A stretch of DNA of 64,000 nucleotides from Dasypus novemcinctus. Its lineage: Eukaryota; Chordata; Mammalia; Cingulata; Dasypodidae. The notes under the pieces were generated by a model that saw only the letters and a list, made by a program, of their open reading frames with translations, was not told where the DNA came from and ran no database searches. Location: NCBI RefSeq assembly GCF_030445035.2, contig NC_080699.1, positions 8,060,001 to 8,124,000 of the forward strand. The letters run 5' to 3'. The translations under genes and the position numbers were made by a program. Of this stretch, positions 16,002-27,102 are shown one piece after another. Positions within the stretch are counted from its first letter, which is position 1. The number at the start of each line of letters is the position of its first letter.

Positions 16002-16567
16002 AGCCCTCAGGTAGACTGAATTCTAAATCTGTGAAGGATCTAAGGAGATAAGACATATATATATATAGATATAGATATACCTGAAATTCCCAAATAAGTC
16101 AGTTGCAATCCTCTGGCTAAACAGAAAAAGATGAACCAACGTCCAGCAAGATTCTTTCATCCACTATTTTGCTCTTCTTTGTCCATTGCTGCTGTTAATA
16201 TATTGCTGACCTCTTTCACAGTTGGCTCTAAAGAATCAAACAAACACCTTTTTTTGTTTCTTTTGCTATTGTAACTACTGTTCGTTTTGGGGGCTGGGGA
16301 AAGTGAGCCTGTTTGGATGATGGATGCCATTCCTTTTGCCCAGTTAGATGTTTGCCAGTCATTTTAACTAAATACTCAGACTTGGAAGTCAAATGCTTCA
16401 TGTCACAGCGTTTAGTTTGTTCAAGCAATTGTTTCTTCAGCTGCCTTTGGCCAGTGGAAAAACATGACTTACTAGTCTGACAAGCCAAAAATGTTGCATC
16501 TGTTATTAAGTGCTTAATGCTAATTTGAAAAGATAGTTGAAACTAAGGCTGAAGACTGTTTTACTTT

Positions 16568-16574
16568 CAGTGTT
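16568..16574 (+). promoter_or_regulatory. YAP1: miR-141/200a seed match in YAP1 3' UTR
   Basis: CAGTGTT is complementary to seed positions 2-8 of miR-141/miR-200a. miR-200a has been reported to target YAP1. Whether this exact site is the reported one cannot be judged from the sequence. Confidence 0.35.
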
Positions 16575-17648
16575 TTTTTCCCCTCCTAGTGCTATCATTA
16601 GTCACATAGTGACCTCAGTTTTATTTTAGGAGCTTATAAGGCATGAGACAATTTTCATAAAAATTTATTAATTATCGCCACATACTCTAGCATAGGTTTT
16701 GTGTTTTTTGTTTTGTTTTGGGGGGTTGGTTTTGTTGGATCCTAGGCAAACTACCATATTAGTCAATCTCTTTATAGTTTAGCTTGGGATGGTTATTATA
16801 GTTCCTTTGGTGAAATCTACATTTCCGGGTTTTTTGTTTTGTTGTTTTTTTTTACTGTCTTATTTAAATCTTGATTATCTGCTCTCTCTATATACCCACA
16901 CACACTTAAAATGTTTATGATAGTGTGATAGCAGAATATATCTTTTTTTTTTTAAGTTTCCCTACTTTTCAATTTATTTTAAAATGGTAGCTTTGAATGT
17001 ATGCATTTAGGATACATGACTAGTAGTTTATATTTCAAAGATAGTTTAAATTTGGTTGGGGCAGTCTGCAGATGTTTGAGGTAGGTTAGTGTTTTAGAAA
17101 AGGCTATTGTTATAGTGTCTAGAGGAATACCTGATAGCTCTGGACACGCAATAAATGTTATTTGATGAATTTGAAAAGAGCAAACAAAAAAATGGCTTTA
17201 TTTTCCCTTTACTACTCCCTTGGACTAATTTTCAGTCTTGATGGGAAACCACTGAGTAGGTTCATGTGCATGAAAGAAGTGTAAGCTTTATGTAGTGGTT
17301 TACCTTCATTTAGCTTTGGAGGTTTACCTTGGAAGTAAAGTCTACTGCTTTAGTTCTCATTTGTAATGAACATATTAAAGGCTAGATTGAAAAATTGCCT
17401 ACAAGGTTTTTCTTTCTTATAAGACTTACTCCTACTTCTTTATGCTGAGTATTGACCCTGGACAGTGTATAGAATACTGTAAGGTCATGAGTTAGCTGGT
17501 AACATGATCAGATTAATGATTGTATATTGGTAGTTGAATTTAGCAAAGAAATAGAATCATGATTATACTTTTATTTTTACAGGAAGAGATATAACTAGAG
17601 TATGTGTCTACAGGAGTAATAATGGTTTCCAAAGAGTGTTTTTTAAAG

Positions 17649-17655
17649 GAACAAA
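17649..17655 (+). promoter_or_regulatory. YAP1: miR-375 seed match (7mer-A1) in YAP1 3' UTR
   Basis: GAACAAA pairs with miR-375 positions 2-7 and has an A opposite position 1. miR-375 repression of YAP1 is reported in human cells. Correspondence to the human site is inferred. Confidence 0.35.
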
Positions 17656-18721
17656 ATGAGCATGAATCAACTCTTCGGTATAAGCTATGAAGTAATAGTC
17701 TGTTGTGAATTATAGTGATACCAGCTAGCTAGTAATTAAGGGTCCTTCGGTGTTTTTAGGATAAGCCCTTATTTTCAAGGGTTTATAGCAGACATCCAAT
17801 CTCTTTCTTGGCTAAAGCTACTATGAAAAGCCTCAGCTTGGAAAGATGGACTTTTTTTTTTTTTCCTAATTAAAACACTAAGTATTTTTGGCCCTTTGAA
17901 TAGAGGAGTGGAAAAGTTGAAAGTAAGAAGTTTTATATTAAGTACTTACAGTGCTCAGAAAATGCAGTCCCTGTGTTTCATATAATTTATAGGTCAGTCA
18001 TCCATAATAATTGACTCTATGGCTTTTATTAAGAAAACAGCAGAGAGATTAATTTTGAATTAAGTCTTGGGGGAAATGACCACTGAGTAGATGCATTGAT
18101 TTCTACAGCAGTAATAAAATTCTACTTAAAATGCATTAATTGCGTATATGGATGGTATAGCAAGTTGGTGTTTTAATGTGCAGATCAGAGCTACTTGGAT
18201 GGAATGCCTACAGTGTGCCAGTAAGTCACAAATTAAGATTTACATCATAGATCAGCAGAGTAGTTTTAGATTAGGGACAGGTGGGAAGGTAGGGAGGGTG
18301 TGAAGACTTAGTGGGATCTTGGTAGATAACTTTATAAGCCTCTTTCTCTTCAGTAGTGACTAGTCTTGCATCTTGCTGTCCTTAAAGGCAGTTCCTAAAA
18401 TTTCAGTCAATCACTTACATATACCCACAAAACAACATGCAGATCTTCATTTCCCTCAACCTTAATTTGCCCAGTTAATACCTCAATGTTTGTAGCACCA
18501 CTGTGGTACCTGACACAGTGCTTTGATCTTACCATATGCTCTGTACTGACCTGAAGGAGACCCCAAGAGTCCTTTCTCCCTTTGAGTTTGAATCATAGCC
18601 TTGATGTGGCCTTTCTTGTTTTATGTCCTTGTTCCTAATGTAGAAGTGTCTAACTGCTCTTTGGTTGTATTGTGTAGCATTGGGATAAGACTTTAACTGG
18701 GTATTCTTGAATTGCTTTTAC

Positions 18722-18727
18722 AATAAA
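18722..18727 (+). terminator. YAP1: YAP1 distal polyadenylation signal
   Basis: AATAAA lies in 'gcttttacaataaaccaatt', a context I recall from the end of mammalian YAP1 mRNAs. T-rich sequence follows (18757-18780), suitable as a downstream element. Cleavage is expected about 10-25 bases later. Confidence 0.85.
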
Positions 18728-18745
18728 CCAATTTTATAATCTTCA

Positions 18746-19790
18746 AATTTATCAGCTTTTTATATTTGCGTTATTTTTCAGTTAGGGTTCTTAGATCGAC
18801 CTTTGGTTGGTGGAGCACATTGATTTGGAGTTTCAGAGCTTCCAAAGCACAGTTTGTTGTATTAACTATTTTCTAAATATAAAGCCTTTATAGAAAAGAA
18901 CATAAGGAAGTGATTTTTCTACAGATAAATTGCAATTTTAAGTATTCATATTAAATAGATGCAGTCTTAATTGTATAATTCAAAATTCAAACCAATCAGT
19001 ATTGGAACTCAACTACTGCAAAAAGGGAGGCAGTTTCCAGTTATTAACAATTTTGTAGCTTTTGTACATCTGAAAAAAAGTGAGTGCTCAGATGAATTTT
19101 TATCTTCACAAGCGTGTTTTTATATGAATTGTGGGTGTGCCTGTATTAACAGTTGTTTTCTCTATCTTGAAAAAGTATTCTCCACATTTAAATGTTTTAT
19201 ATTAGAGAATTTAATGCACACTTGTCAAATATATATATATATATAGTACCAATGTTACTTTTTTTTGTTTTGTTCTAGATGTAAAAGAGCATGCTCATAT
19301 GTTAGGTACTTACATAAATTGTTACATTTTTTTTCTTATGTAATACCTTTTTGTTTGTTTATGTGGTTCAAATATATTCTTTCTGAAACTCTCCTTGGTT
19401 GTGTTTAACAATGGATGTATAAAACTTTCTTTGACTTCTTAATGGTCTTGCAATAGAATAAGTACAAGTAACAAAAGAATATAAAAGGTGATTGCAGTAG
19501 TTACTGGTAGGTTGGATGATTAGTTTTGCTTTTTAAGGTTAATTTAAGCAAAACATTTGGCATTTTTGAAGTATGGATGTAACTCTTTGAACTTGTTCTC
19601 TTCTCTTCACTTAGATCATCCCTATCATTCTGGTAAGGAAAATTTTGCCACCTTTGTTCTTAAATGACTTTACTACATGTAACAGCAGAGGAATCTGGGA
19701 AGAATGCAACACTCTTAAAAATAACCTTGATTTTCTTTTTCCAAAGTCCTCTCATGGTCTCTAAAATAACACATATTTGCAAAAATTATT
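18746..19790. other. Intergenic sequence 3' of YAP1
   Basis: No gene is seen. The stretch is AT-rich and includes a short (TA)n run at about 19228-19245. The open frames at 18971-19246 and 19664-19951 are short, AT-driven and unrecognised. Confidence 0.7.
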
Positions 19791-21500
19791 TGGGCATATC
19801 TCATTTTATTGTATGTCATTTCATTGCACTTTGCAGATATTGTGTTTTTTACAAATTGAGGTTTCTGACACACTTGCCTCAACGAAGTCTATTGGTGCCA
19901 TTTTTCCAGGAGCATATGCTTACTTCATTTCTCTGGGTCACATTTTGGTAATACCTGAAATATTTCAAACTTTATCATTATTACTAATCTGTTATGTTGA
20001 TCTGTGATCTTTGATGTCACTATTGTGTTTTGGGATGTCACACACTGCATCGATAAATATTGTGTGTTTCTGACCTTTCCACCAAGCTCCACTAATTGAC
20101 CATTCCCTCATCTCTTTCCCTCTACTCAAGCCTCCCTTTCCCTGAGACACAAAAATATTGAAATTAGACCAGTTAATAACCATTCTATGGCCTCTTAAGT
20201 GTTCAAGTGAAAGGAAGAGTTGCATTCCTCTCAAAAATTAGTAATGATTAAGCTTAGTGAGGAAGGCATGTTGAAAGCTGATATAGGCTGAAAGCTAGAC
20301 CTCTTCTACCAAACAGTTAGCCAAGTTGTGAATGCAAAGGAAAAGTTCTTGAAGGAAATTGTAAGTGCTACTCCAAGGAAGATACAAGTGATAAGAAAGT
20401 CAAACGGCCTTATTTCTGATATGGAGAAAGTTTTAGTGGGCTGGATAGAAGTCCAAACCAGCCACAACATTCCCTTAAGCCAATGCCTAATCCCCAGAGC
20501 AAGGCTCTAGCTTTCTTCAATTCTGCAAAGGCTGAGAGGAGAAAGAGGGAGAAGAAGAGTTTGAAGCTAGCAGAGGTTGGTTCATAAGGTTCAAGTTAAT
20601 AAGCCATCTCCAAAACACAGAAGTGCAAGGTAAAGCAGCAAGTAATGATGTAGAAGTTGTGGCAGGTCATCCAGGAGAGCCAGCTAAGATTGTTAATGAA
20701 AATGAATACACTAAACAACACATTTTCGATGTAGCCAACCTTCTATGGTAAGATACCATCCAAGACCTTCACAGCTAGAGATGAGAAGGCAACACCTGGC
20801 TTCAAAGAATGGGCTGATTCACTGCTAGGAACTAATGCAGCTGGTGACTTTTAAGTTGAAGCCGGTGTTTGTTTACCATTCTGAAAGCCCTAGGGCCCTT
20901 AAAAATTCTGCTAAATCTCTGCCTGTACACTCTAATGGGACAACAAAGCCTGGATGACAGCACATCTGTTTGCAACATGATTTACTGAATGTATTAAACA
21001 TGATTGAAATGACAACAAAGGATTTAGAATATTATATAAATTTAGGTAAAGCAGTGGCAAGATTTAGAGAATTGACTTCCATGTTGAAAGAAGGTCTACG
21101 GTCAGTAAAACACTATCAAACAGCTACAGAGAAATCTTTTGTGAAAGGAATAGACCATCGACATGGCAGACTGCATTGTCTTATTTTAAGAAATTGCCAC
21201 AGCCATCCCAGTCTTCAGCAACGACCACCCTAACCAATCAGCAGCCCTCAGCATCTACCTCTACCAGCAAAAAGGTTATGATTGACTAAAGGACTTGATG
21301 ATGGTTACCATTTTTTAGCAATAAAATATTTTAAAATAAGTTATGTACATTTTTTAGATATAATGCTATTGCACACTTAACAGACTACAGTATAATATAA
21401 ACATTATTTTTGTATGCACTGGGGAACCAGAAAATTCATGTGACTCACTTTATTACGGTGGCCTGGAACCAAACCCACAATATCTCTTAAGGTATGCCTG
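19791..21500 (+). mobile_element. Tigger1-like DNA transposon, internally deleted
   Basis: Both ends match Tigger1. The left end is 'tgggcatatctcattttatt' and the right end, 'ggtatgcctg' at 21491-21500, is its inverted partner; a TA follows the right end. Inside, the broken transposase is readable on the plus strand, for example [20 protein letters not shown] near 20330 and EMTTKDLEYYINLGKAVARF near 21006. At about 20975-21000 the text jumps from the middle of the transposase to its C-terminal part. The copy is 1.7 kb against about 2.4 kb for the family, so roughly 700 bp with much of the catalytic (DDE) core is missing. Stops and frameshifts are frequent. It is a pan-eutherian fossil and not mobile. 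Confidence 0.93.
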
Positions 21501-23821
21501 TACTTTTAATTTTTTAAAGCTGTTTTGTTTTAGTAAAATTTGTAGTTTAAAATGTAATCTGAATTAGCAGAATACTGAAGTATGCAGACATTTGGATTTG
21601 GGACTGATAGCCTCTAAAGAGAACAGAAGGCTTCCAGAAATTTGAGAAGTATAATAGTCTTACTTAGAACCTGCTATAGGGTAATTTGCATGACCTTTTC
21701 CTTAGAAATACCCAAATTTAAACAGTTCAGTAAATGAATTATCCAGCGGAATAAACAGGAAATGGCCTTACAGAGAGAGTGAAAGAGAGAGTAAGAACTA
21801 ATTATAAAAGGAAGCCAAGATGGTTACTATAGAAGTGATCAGTTGACCGGCGAGATATGTTTAACCTCCCTTGATTTCCATTTTGGAAACAGGTTGCAAA
21901 AGAAGAGCAGCTCCAAGGACTCCATCACATTTTCTTACCCTCTAAAATGGCAGCTAGACCCTCCTTGGTCTAGCAACCATCACTTATACTGAAAACCTGG
22001 GTATACTGTAGGTAAGTTCTCTGTCATCAGGTAAATAAATACATGTCCTCTCCTTTGAGCCCCAGAGTTCCATAAACACTAGTGCCATCGGGGCAGATAG
22101 TTTCTTTGGCAGAGTATCTATAGGATTGTCCCAACCCCACCACCCCCCTTTTTTAAGGAGGTACGAGAGATTGAACCTGGGACCTTGTACATACATGCAA
22201 AGCAGGTGCTTGACTACTACGCTAAACCTGCATTTTAAACTGTTGGAATTCAGTCACTTTATTTCAGTTATGAGAAACTTGCTTTTGATGCAACTCTTTC
22301 AATTAAAATTTTAAATCATCTGAATTAAAAATCAGATGAGCATTCTGTGACATCTAGTACTAGTCTTTACAGCTCTCAAACACAGTATTTTTGCCATATT
22401 ATCTGGATACAAAAAGCTCCTATGTAAATAAAATTGATAATTTCCTAACCATGAACATAGTCTTCACATTGGCAGAATCAATACTACCGCAAATGAAAAC
22501 ATTTGCAGGTTGAAGACACTAGCAAACCAAAATGACACTAAGATATTCTTTATTTTAAACAAAACTCTCAAACTGAGACCTAACTTCCAAGTGCCAAAGA
22601 CCCTGTTAGAATTTAAACACTGGTCTCTTTGTCCTAGACATGCAATATTTGGAGGACTGTGAACAAAAAAGATTTATTTCTATAAAATTTCTTAACAGCT
22701 GCTCTGATACTTGAGCAACTTAAAGAAACTCAGGCTTAAACTTGAGTTGTTACTTTGGGAGTTTGATACTGGTTTGCAAAATGGAGTGGACATGGCATGA
22801 TTCATAATAAAAGGAACCTTTCAATAAAAGAAAATAAGGTCTAAACCAGGAGATTATCCTTAGTTAGCATGGCATTTTGAAAATTTTACACATTGACCTT
22901 TTATTTAAAGCTGTTACCCTACTTCTTAGGGTTATGACACACCTTTCCCCATATTTCCTCATGTCTAGTACTGTGTTTCACGTTAGGATTATAGTTCCCA
23001 TGACCTTCATAGAACGTAGTAAAATAAAATTATGTCTTAAATATCACCTCTTGGTTACATTATAATTCTCATCACAGGCTATTATTAAAAGCCTTTTATG
23101 GTGTTTATATCAGTTCCTTTTAAGGATTTGTTTAGTTATAGATTTAGCTTTTATGTTATAGATTTGCAGAGGATTAAAGTGGTGCTATACATGGCCAATT
23201 TAAAGAGAAATCAGTTTTCTCCAGCTCTGGGCTAAGTAGCAGAATCTCAGTAAAAAGCATTGCTGCAATTTGAAGATAGCTGCTCACATCAGCAGTGACT
23301 GATGGATTAGGATATGTGACTAAAAATCATTCCTCTGAAAAACAGCCTTGTAGCAACTTGTATTTTAAGCACCTCTTCATTCTACTGATTAACAGGTAAG
23401 CATATCTGCAGCTAAGTGCATCTCATTGGCTGTTGATCAGCAGGACCTAAATAATGGATGGTTAAATTAAGCACAATTATGTAAGATCCTGTTCACTGGG
23501 TGACCATGAATGAAGCTTAGGTTTTTTGAGAGATACAGAAACTCAGGTTCAGGAGCAGCTAGTTCCTGAGAACTTCCTGCCCAAGTTCACTGGGCAGCTT
23601 GATATCACACTGGGCAAAACCACCACATGTACAATATCTTCTGAAGACAGCCATTTGCTTTCTTGGTATCTATAGGTCTCTTTAGCTCTAGAAAATAATC
23701 ACAATGGGACTGGCCAGAGGAGACTGGCATTGAGATTTAGTTCTTTTAAAAATCCAAACCATGAACAACATGTAGCTCTATTTTCTAGGCCAAAGGTTTT
23801 CCCATTGAATATAGCAATGGG
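21501..23821. other. Intergenic, no gene
   Basis: Apart from the SINE at 22132-22232, nothing is recognisable. Open frames such as 22126-22314 and 22877-23065 have no family resemblance. Confidence 0.6.
22132..22232 (-). mobile_element. tRNA-derived SINE fragment
   Basis: Minus-strand SINE head: 'gagattgaacctgggacctt' near 22168 corresponds to the B box region in reverse, followed by 'gcaggtgcttgactactacg' (A box side). The C/T-rich run at 22140-22155 is the tail side. No clear target duplication was seen. Confidence 0.7.
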
Positions 23822-24183
23822 AGGGAAACGGATTTGGCCCAGTGGTTAGGACGTCCGTCTACCACATGGGAGGTCCGCGGTTCAAACCCCGGGCCTCCTT
23901 GACCCGTGTGGAGCTGGCCCACGCGCAGTGCTGATGCTCACAAGGAGTGCCCTGCCACCCAGGGGTGTCCCCGCATAGGGGAGCCCCATGCGCAAGGAGT
24001 GCGCCCCGTAAGGAGAGCCGCCCAGCACGAAAGAGTGCAGCCTGCCCAGGAATGGCGCCGCCCACTCTTCGTGTGCCGCTGATGACAACAGAAGCGGACA
24101 AAGAAACAAGACGCAGCAAATAGACACAGAGAACAGACAACCGGGAAGGGGGGGAATTAAATAAATCTTAATTTTTAAAAAAT
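23822..24183 (+). mobile_element. DAS SINE, full length, with TSD
   Basis: The copy runs from 'gggaaacggatttggcccag' through a tRNA-Ala-like promoter with B box GGTTCAAACCC, a CpG-rich body, and the tail 'aaataaatcttaa' plus A run. It is flanked by 'gaatatagcaatggga' / 'gaatacagcaatggga', one mismatch in 16 bases. High CpG retention suggests a young insertion. Confidence 0.95.
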
Positions 24184-24264
24184 GAATACAGCAATGGGAT
24201 TTGCAGAAACCAGCAGCATCCCATGAACCAGTCAGAAAACTGATGTCTCAGTGGATGGTGGTGA

Positions 24265-24375
24265 TAGGATTACAACATTGAATGTAATTAGTACCACTGC
24301 ATTTGTATACTTAAATATAGTGAAAGGGGAAATTTTATGCTATATATATCTTAACCACAATAAAATTTTAAAAAC
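24265..24375 (+). mobile_element. L1 3'-end remnant
   Basis: Old L1 termini typically read '...aaattttatgctatatatatcttaaccacaataaaa', and 24330-24370 has this form. Only about 110 bp remain. Confidence 0.55.
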
Positions 24376-24751
24376 AATTTTAAAAGCCCAATACTTTGCT
24401 GGGATATGTGTATTCCAGCCACAACAGACCATGTGAGGACACTTGATTGATCTCGAATGGAATGGCAAGTCCTGGCCATGTTTGGAACATTGTTTATGAT
24501 ATGAGCTAAAATTCTGAAACTCTAAACATTTCCTAAATTCTTCCTCATAATTTCATTGTTTTATCCTTCTGCATATTGCACATTTGAAAAAAAAAATACA
24601 TTCCAATTGAGTTGATACCTTATGTCATCACTTACTGTAGGAATTACGTGAAAATATCATTTACAACTTCATTCTCAGAAACAGGTTATGGGGACCAAAA
24701 CAAAAATAAGAACATGTGGTAAGCTACATTCTTTAAAAGTGTTATTGCCAA
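24376..24751. other. Unassigned non-coding stretch
   Basis: AT-rich sequence between an L1 remnant and the 5' end of another L1. No gene or repeat is recognised. Confidence 0.5.
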
Positions 24752-25244
24752 GGACTTCCAGGAAGATGGAAGATTAAGGAGGCAGAGGAATGAGTTCTCT
24801 CCCAGAAAAATAGCAAGAGGACAAGCAGAGAATGTCTGGAAAGGGTGTACTGGGGCTTACAATACCAGGGGAGGCTAGACACCACCCAGAAGGGAGAGGG
24901 GTGAAGGGAAGGAGTCTCAGTTAACTAGAAAAATTTCCATGAGTAAAGCTGCAGGAGCAGCTGCTGGCACGTATCCCCCACCCTTGTAGCAAACAAAAGC
25001 AGATTCTCCAACCCCTGGCAGGGGGCGGTGGACTGAAGAGTTGAAGCAGTCCTCTTCCCCAATAGAGAAGAGAAGGAGGGAGGCAGCCTACAACAAATTA
25101 AGGTTTTGGCCAACAGAACTTGGTGTGCTGCATTGGAGGGGTCCCACATTCCAGACCAGTCTTTGTCTTTCTTGCATTAAGCTCTTTTATTTTGTGATAA
25201 TGCATTCTTTAGGGAAATAATTCTTATTTAAAGGCGTATTATAA
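24752..25244 (+). mobile_element. L1 (element B), 5' UTR segment
   Basis: It begins 'aaggacttccaggaagatgg', parallel to the L1 5' starts at 35137 ('gacttccaagaagatggtgg') and about 50303 ('agacagcaagatggtggtgg'). The 5' UTR can be followed to about 25155 ('cattccagaccag', compare 35450-35460). About 90 further bases lead to an 18-bp direct repeat (25227-25244), whose partner at 31503-31520 abuts L1 ORF2 sequence. I read it as the 5' part of the L1 whose 3' part is 31503-34492, split by insertion of element A. Confidence 0.65.
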
Positions 25245-26611
25245 CACAACAAAAGGCATAACATCGCATATCAAAATTTATGGGATGCAGCAAAAACTGT
25301 ACTGAGAGGGAAATTCATAGTCATAAGTTCATACATCAAAAAAGAAAAGCTAAACTCAAAGACCTAACTGCACATATGGAGGAATTATTAAAAACAAACA
25401 AACAAAAATACCCCAAAGGAAGAAGAAAGAAAGATCAGGGCAGAACTAAATGAAATAGCACTAGATAAAAATTAAGAGCTGGTTCTTTGGGAAGATAATA
25501 AAATTGACAAACCCTAAACTAGACTAACAAAGAAACAATATGCAAATACACAAATTATGAAATGAGAAAGTGGATAGCACCACTGATCCCACAGAAATAA
25601 AGGCTATCATAAGAGGATATTTTGGAAAAACTATACACCAACAAGAACAATTTAGAGGAAATGGACAAATTCCTAGAAACACATAAGCAGCTTACACTGA
25701 TGAAAGAAGAAATTGATTTCAACAAACCAATCACAAGTAAAGAGTAGAATCAGTCATTAAAAACCTCCCAACTAAGAAGAGGCCTGGACCAGACAGCTTC
25801 ACAGGTGAATTCTACCAAACATTCCAGAAAGAGCTAATGCCAATCTTGCTTAAACGCCTTCAAAAAATCAAAATAGAGGGGACATTGCCTAACACATTCT
25901 ATGATGCCAACATTACCCTAATACCACAGTCAAACAAAGACACCACAAGAAAGGAAAATTACAGACCCATCTCTCTAATGGACCTAAATGCAAAAATCCT
26001 CAAAAAAATACTTGGTAGTTGTATTCAACAACACATCAAATGAATTACACACCAAGTGGGTTTCATCCCTGCTATGTCAGGAAGGTTCAACATAAGAAAA
26101 TAAATCAGAGTTAATACACCAAAAAAACAGATCAAAGAAAAAAAGATCACATATCTATAGACACAGAGCATTTGACAAAATACAGCACCTTCTCTTGATA
26201 AAAAACACTGCAAAAGATAGGAAAAGAAGGAAACTTTTTATCTAAAGAGTATATTTGAAAAACCCACAGCTAACATCCTTTACAATGGTGAAATCCTAAA
26301 ATCTTTCCCTAAGATCAGGAACAATACAAGAATGCCCACATCACCCCTCCTATTAAACATTGTGTTAGAAGTACTTGCTCAAGCACTGAGGCAAGAACCA
26401 GATATAAAAAGAATCCAAATTGGAAAGGAAGAAGTCAAAAGTTCACTATTTCCAGATGACATGATCCTATACATAGAAAGCTCTGGGAAATCTACAGCAA
26501 AGCTTCTAGAACTTATAAATGAGTTCAGTAAAGTTGCAGGCTATAAGATCAATGTGCAAAAATCAGTAGCATTTCTGTAATAATGAGCAATCTGAAGAAA
26601 TCAAGAAACCT

Positions 26612-27102
26612 GGCTCAGTGTGTCCGTCCATCCGCCATCATGCCGATGTTCATCGTGGACGCCAACGTGCCCCGTGCCTCCGTGCCGGACGGGCTCCTCT
26701 CCAAGCTCACCCAGCAGCTGGTGCAGGCCACAGGCAAGCCGGCTCAGTACATCACAGTGCACGTGGTCCCAGACCAGCTCATGGCCTTTGGCGGCTCCAG
26801 CGAGCCGTGCACGCTCTGCAGCCTGCACAGCACCGGCAAGATCGGCAGTGCGCAGAACCACTCCTACAGCAAGCTTCTGTGCGGCCTGCTGGCCGAGCAC
26901 CTGCGCCTCAGCCTGGACAGGATCTACATCAACTACTATGACATGAACGTGGCCAATGTGGGCTGGAACAGCTCCACCTTCACCTGAGTGCTGCACCGCC
27001 CTACCCGGCCCCGCTGTCCACAGTGTTCCCTGCCCGCCCGGCCCCCATGACCCCCACTTCCCGTCGGGAGAAATAAACGGTTCAGAGACAAAAAAAAAAA
27101 AA
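26612..27102 (+). pseudogene. MIF: Processed (intronless) MIF retrocopy, complete with poly(A)
   Basis: This segment is GC-rich and CpG-rich amid AT-rich L1 sequence. It has about 28 bp of 5' UTR, the whole MIF coding region without introns, a 3' UTR with AATAAA at 27072-27077, and an A tail beginning at 27090. It is bounded by 'aagaaacct' at 26603-26611 and 27103-27111, a 9-bp target-site duplication. L1 ORF2 text resumes on the far side. The structure is that of an mRNA copied by L1 machinery after element A had inserted. It is classed as a retrocopy. Because its frame is intact, it could be a retrogene, and the CDS is listed separately. Confidence 0.95.
26640..26987 (+). CDS. MIF: MIF-like protein, intact 115-codon reading frame in the retrocopy
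   Basis: Macrophage migration inhibitory factor is a small trimeric cytokine with phenylpyruvate/dopachrome tautomerase activity. The frame begins [14 protein letters not shown] and ends GWNSSTFT, 115 residues plus TGA, the usual length. An in-frame ATG at 26583 belongs to the L1, and the start at 26640 matches the family. Retained residues include Pro2 (catalytic after Met removal), Lys33, the Cys57-x-x-Cys60 redox motif, Tyr96, Asn98 and Trp109. Thr replaces Ile65, which lines the tautomerase pocket. I count about 18 differences from human MIF as remembered, many of them Arg-to-His or Ala-to-Thr changes typical of CpG decay. No promoter of its own is evident. Expression is unknown, and it is most probably a recent pseudogene with a frame still open. 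Confidence 0.9.
   Translation: MPMFIVDANVPRASVPDGLLSKLTQQLVQATGKPAQYITVHVVPDQLMAFGGSSEPCTLCSLHSTGKIGSAQNHSYSKLLCGLLAEHLRLSLDRIYINYYDMNVANVGWNSSTFT

Larger units (their letters stand above)
16002..18745 (+). other. YAP1: YAP1 3' untranslated region
   Basis: The sequence from the stop codon to just past the AATAAA at 18722 is free of the lineage-specific SINEs seen everywhere else, as expected for a constrained UTR. It is AT-rich with several T runs and ATTTA-type pentamers. Its length of about 2.7 kb is a little under what I recall for the human YAP1 3' UTR. An internal AATAAA at 17150-17155 could serve as a proximal poly(A) signal. The minus-strand open frame at 16228-16488 is chance. Confidence 0.88.

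Noticed and set aside
26601..26996. 131-codon minus-strand frame and two further plus-strand frames over MIF
   Set aside because: Shadows of the GC-rich MIF coding sequence. Only the frame starting at 26640 matches a protein family.
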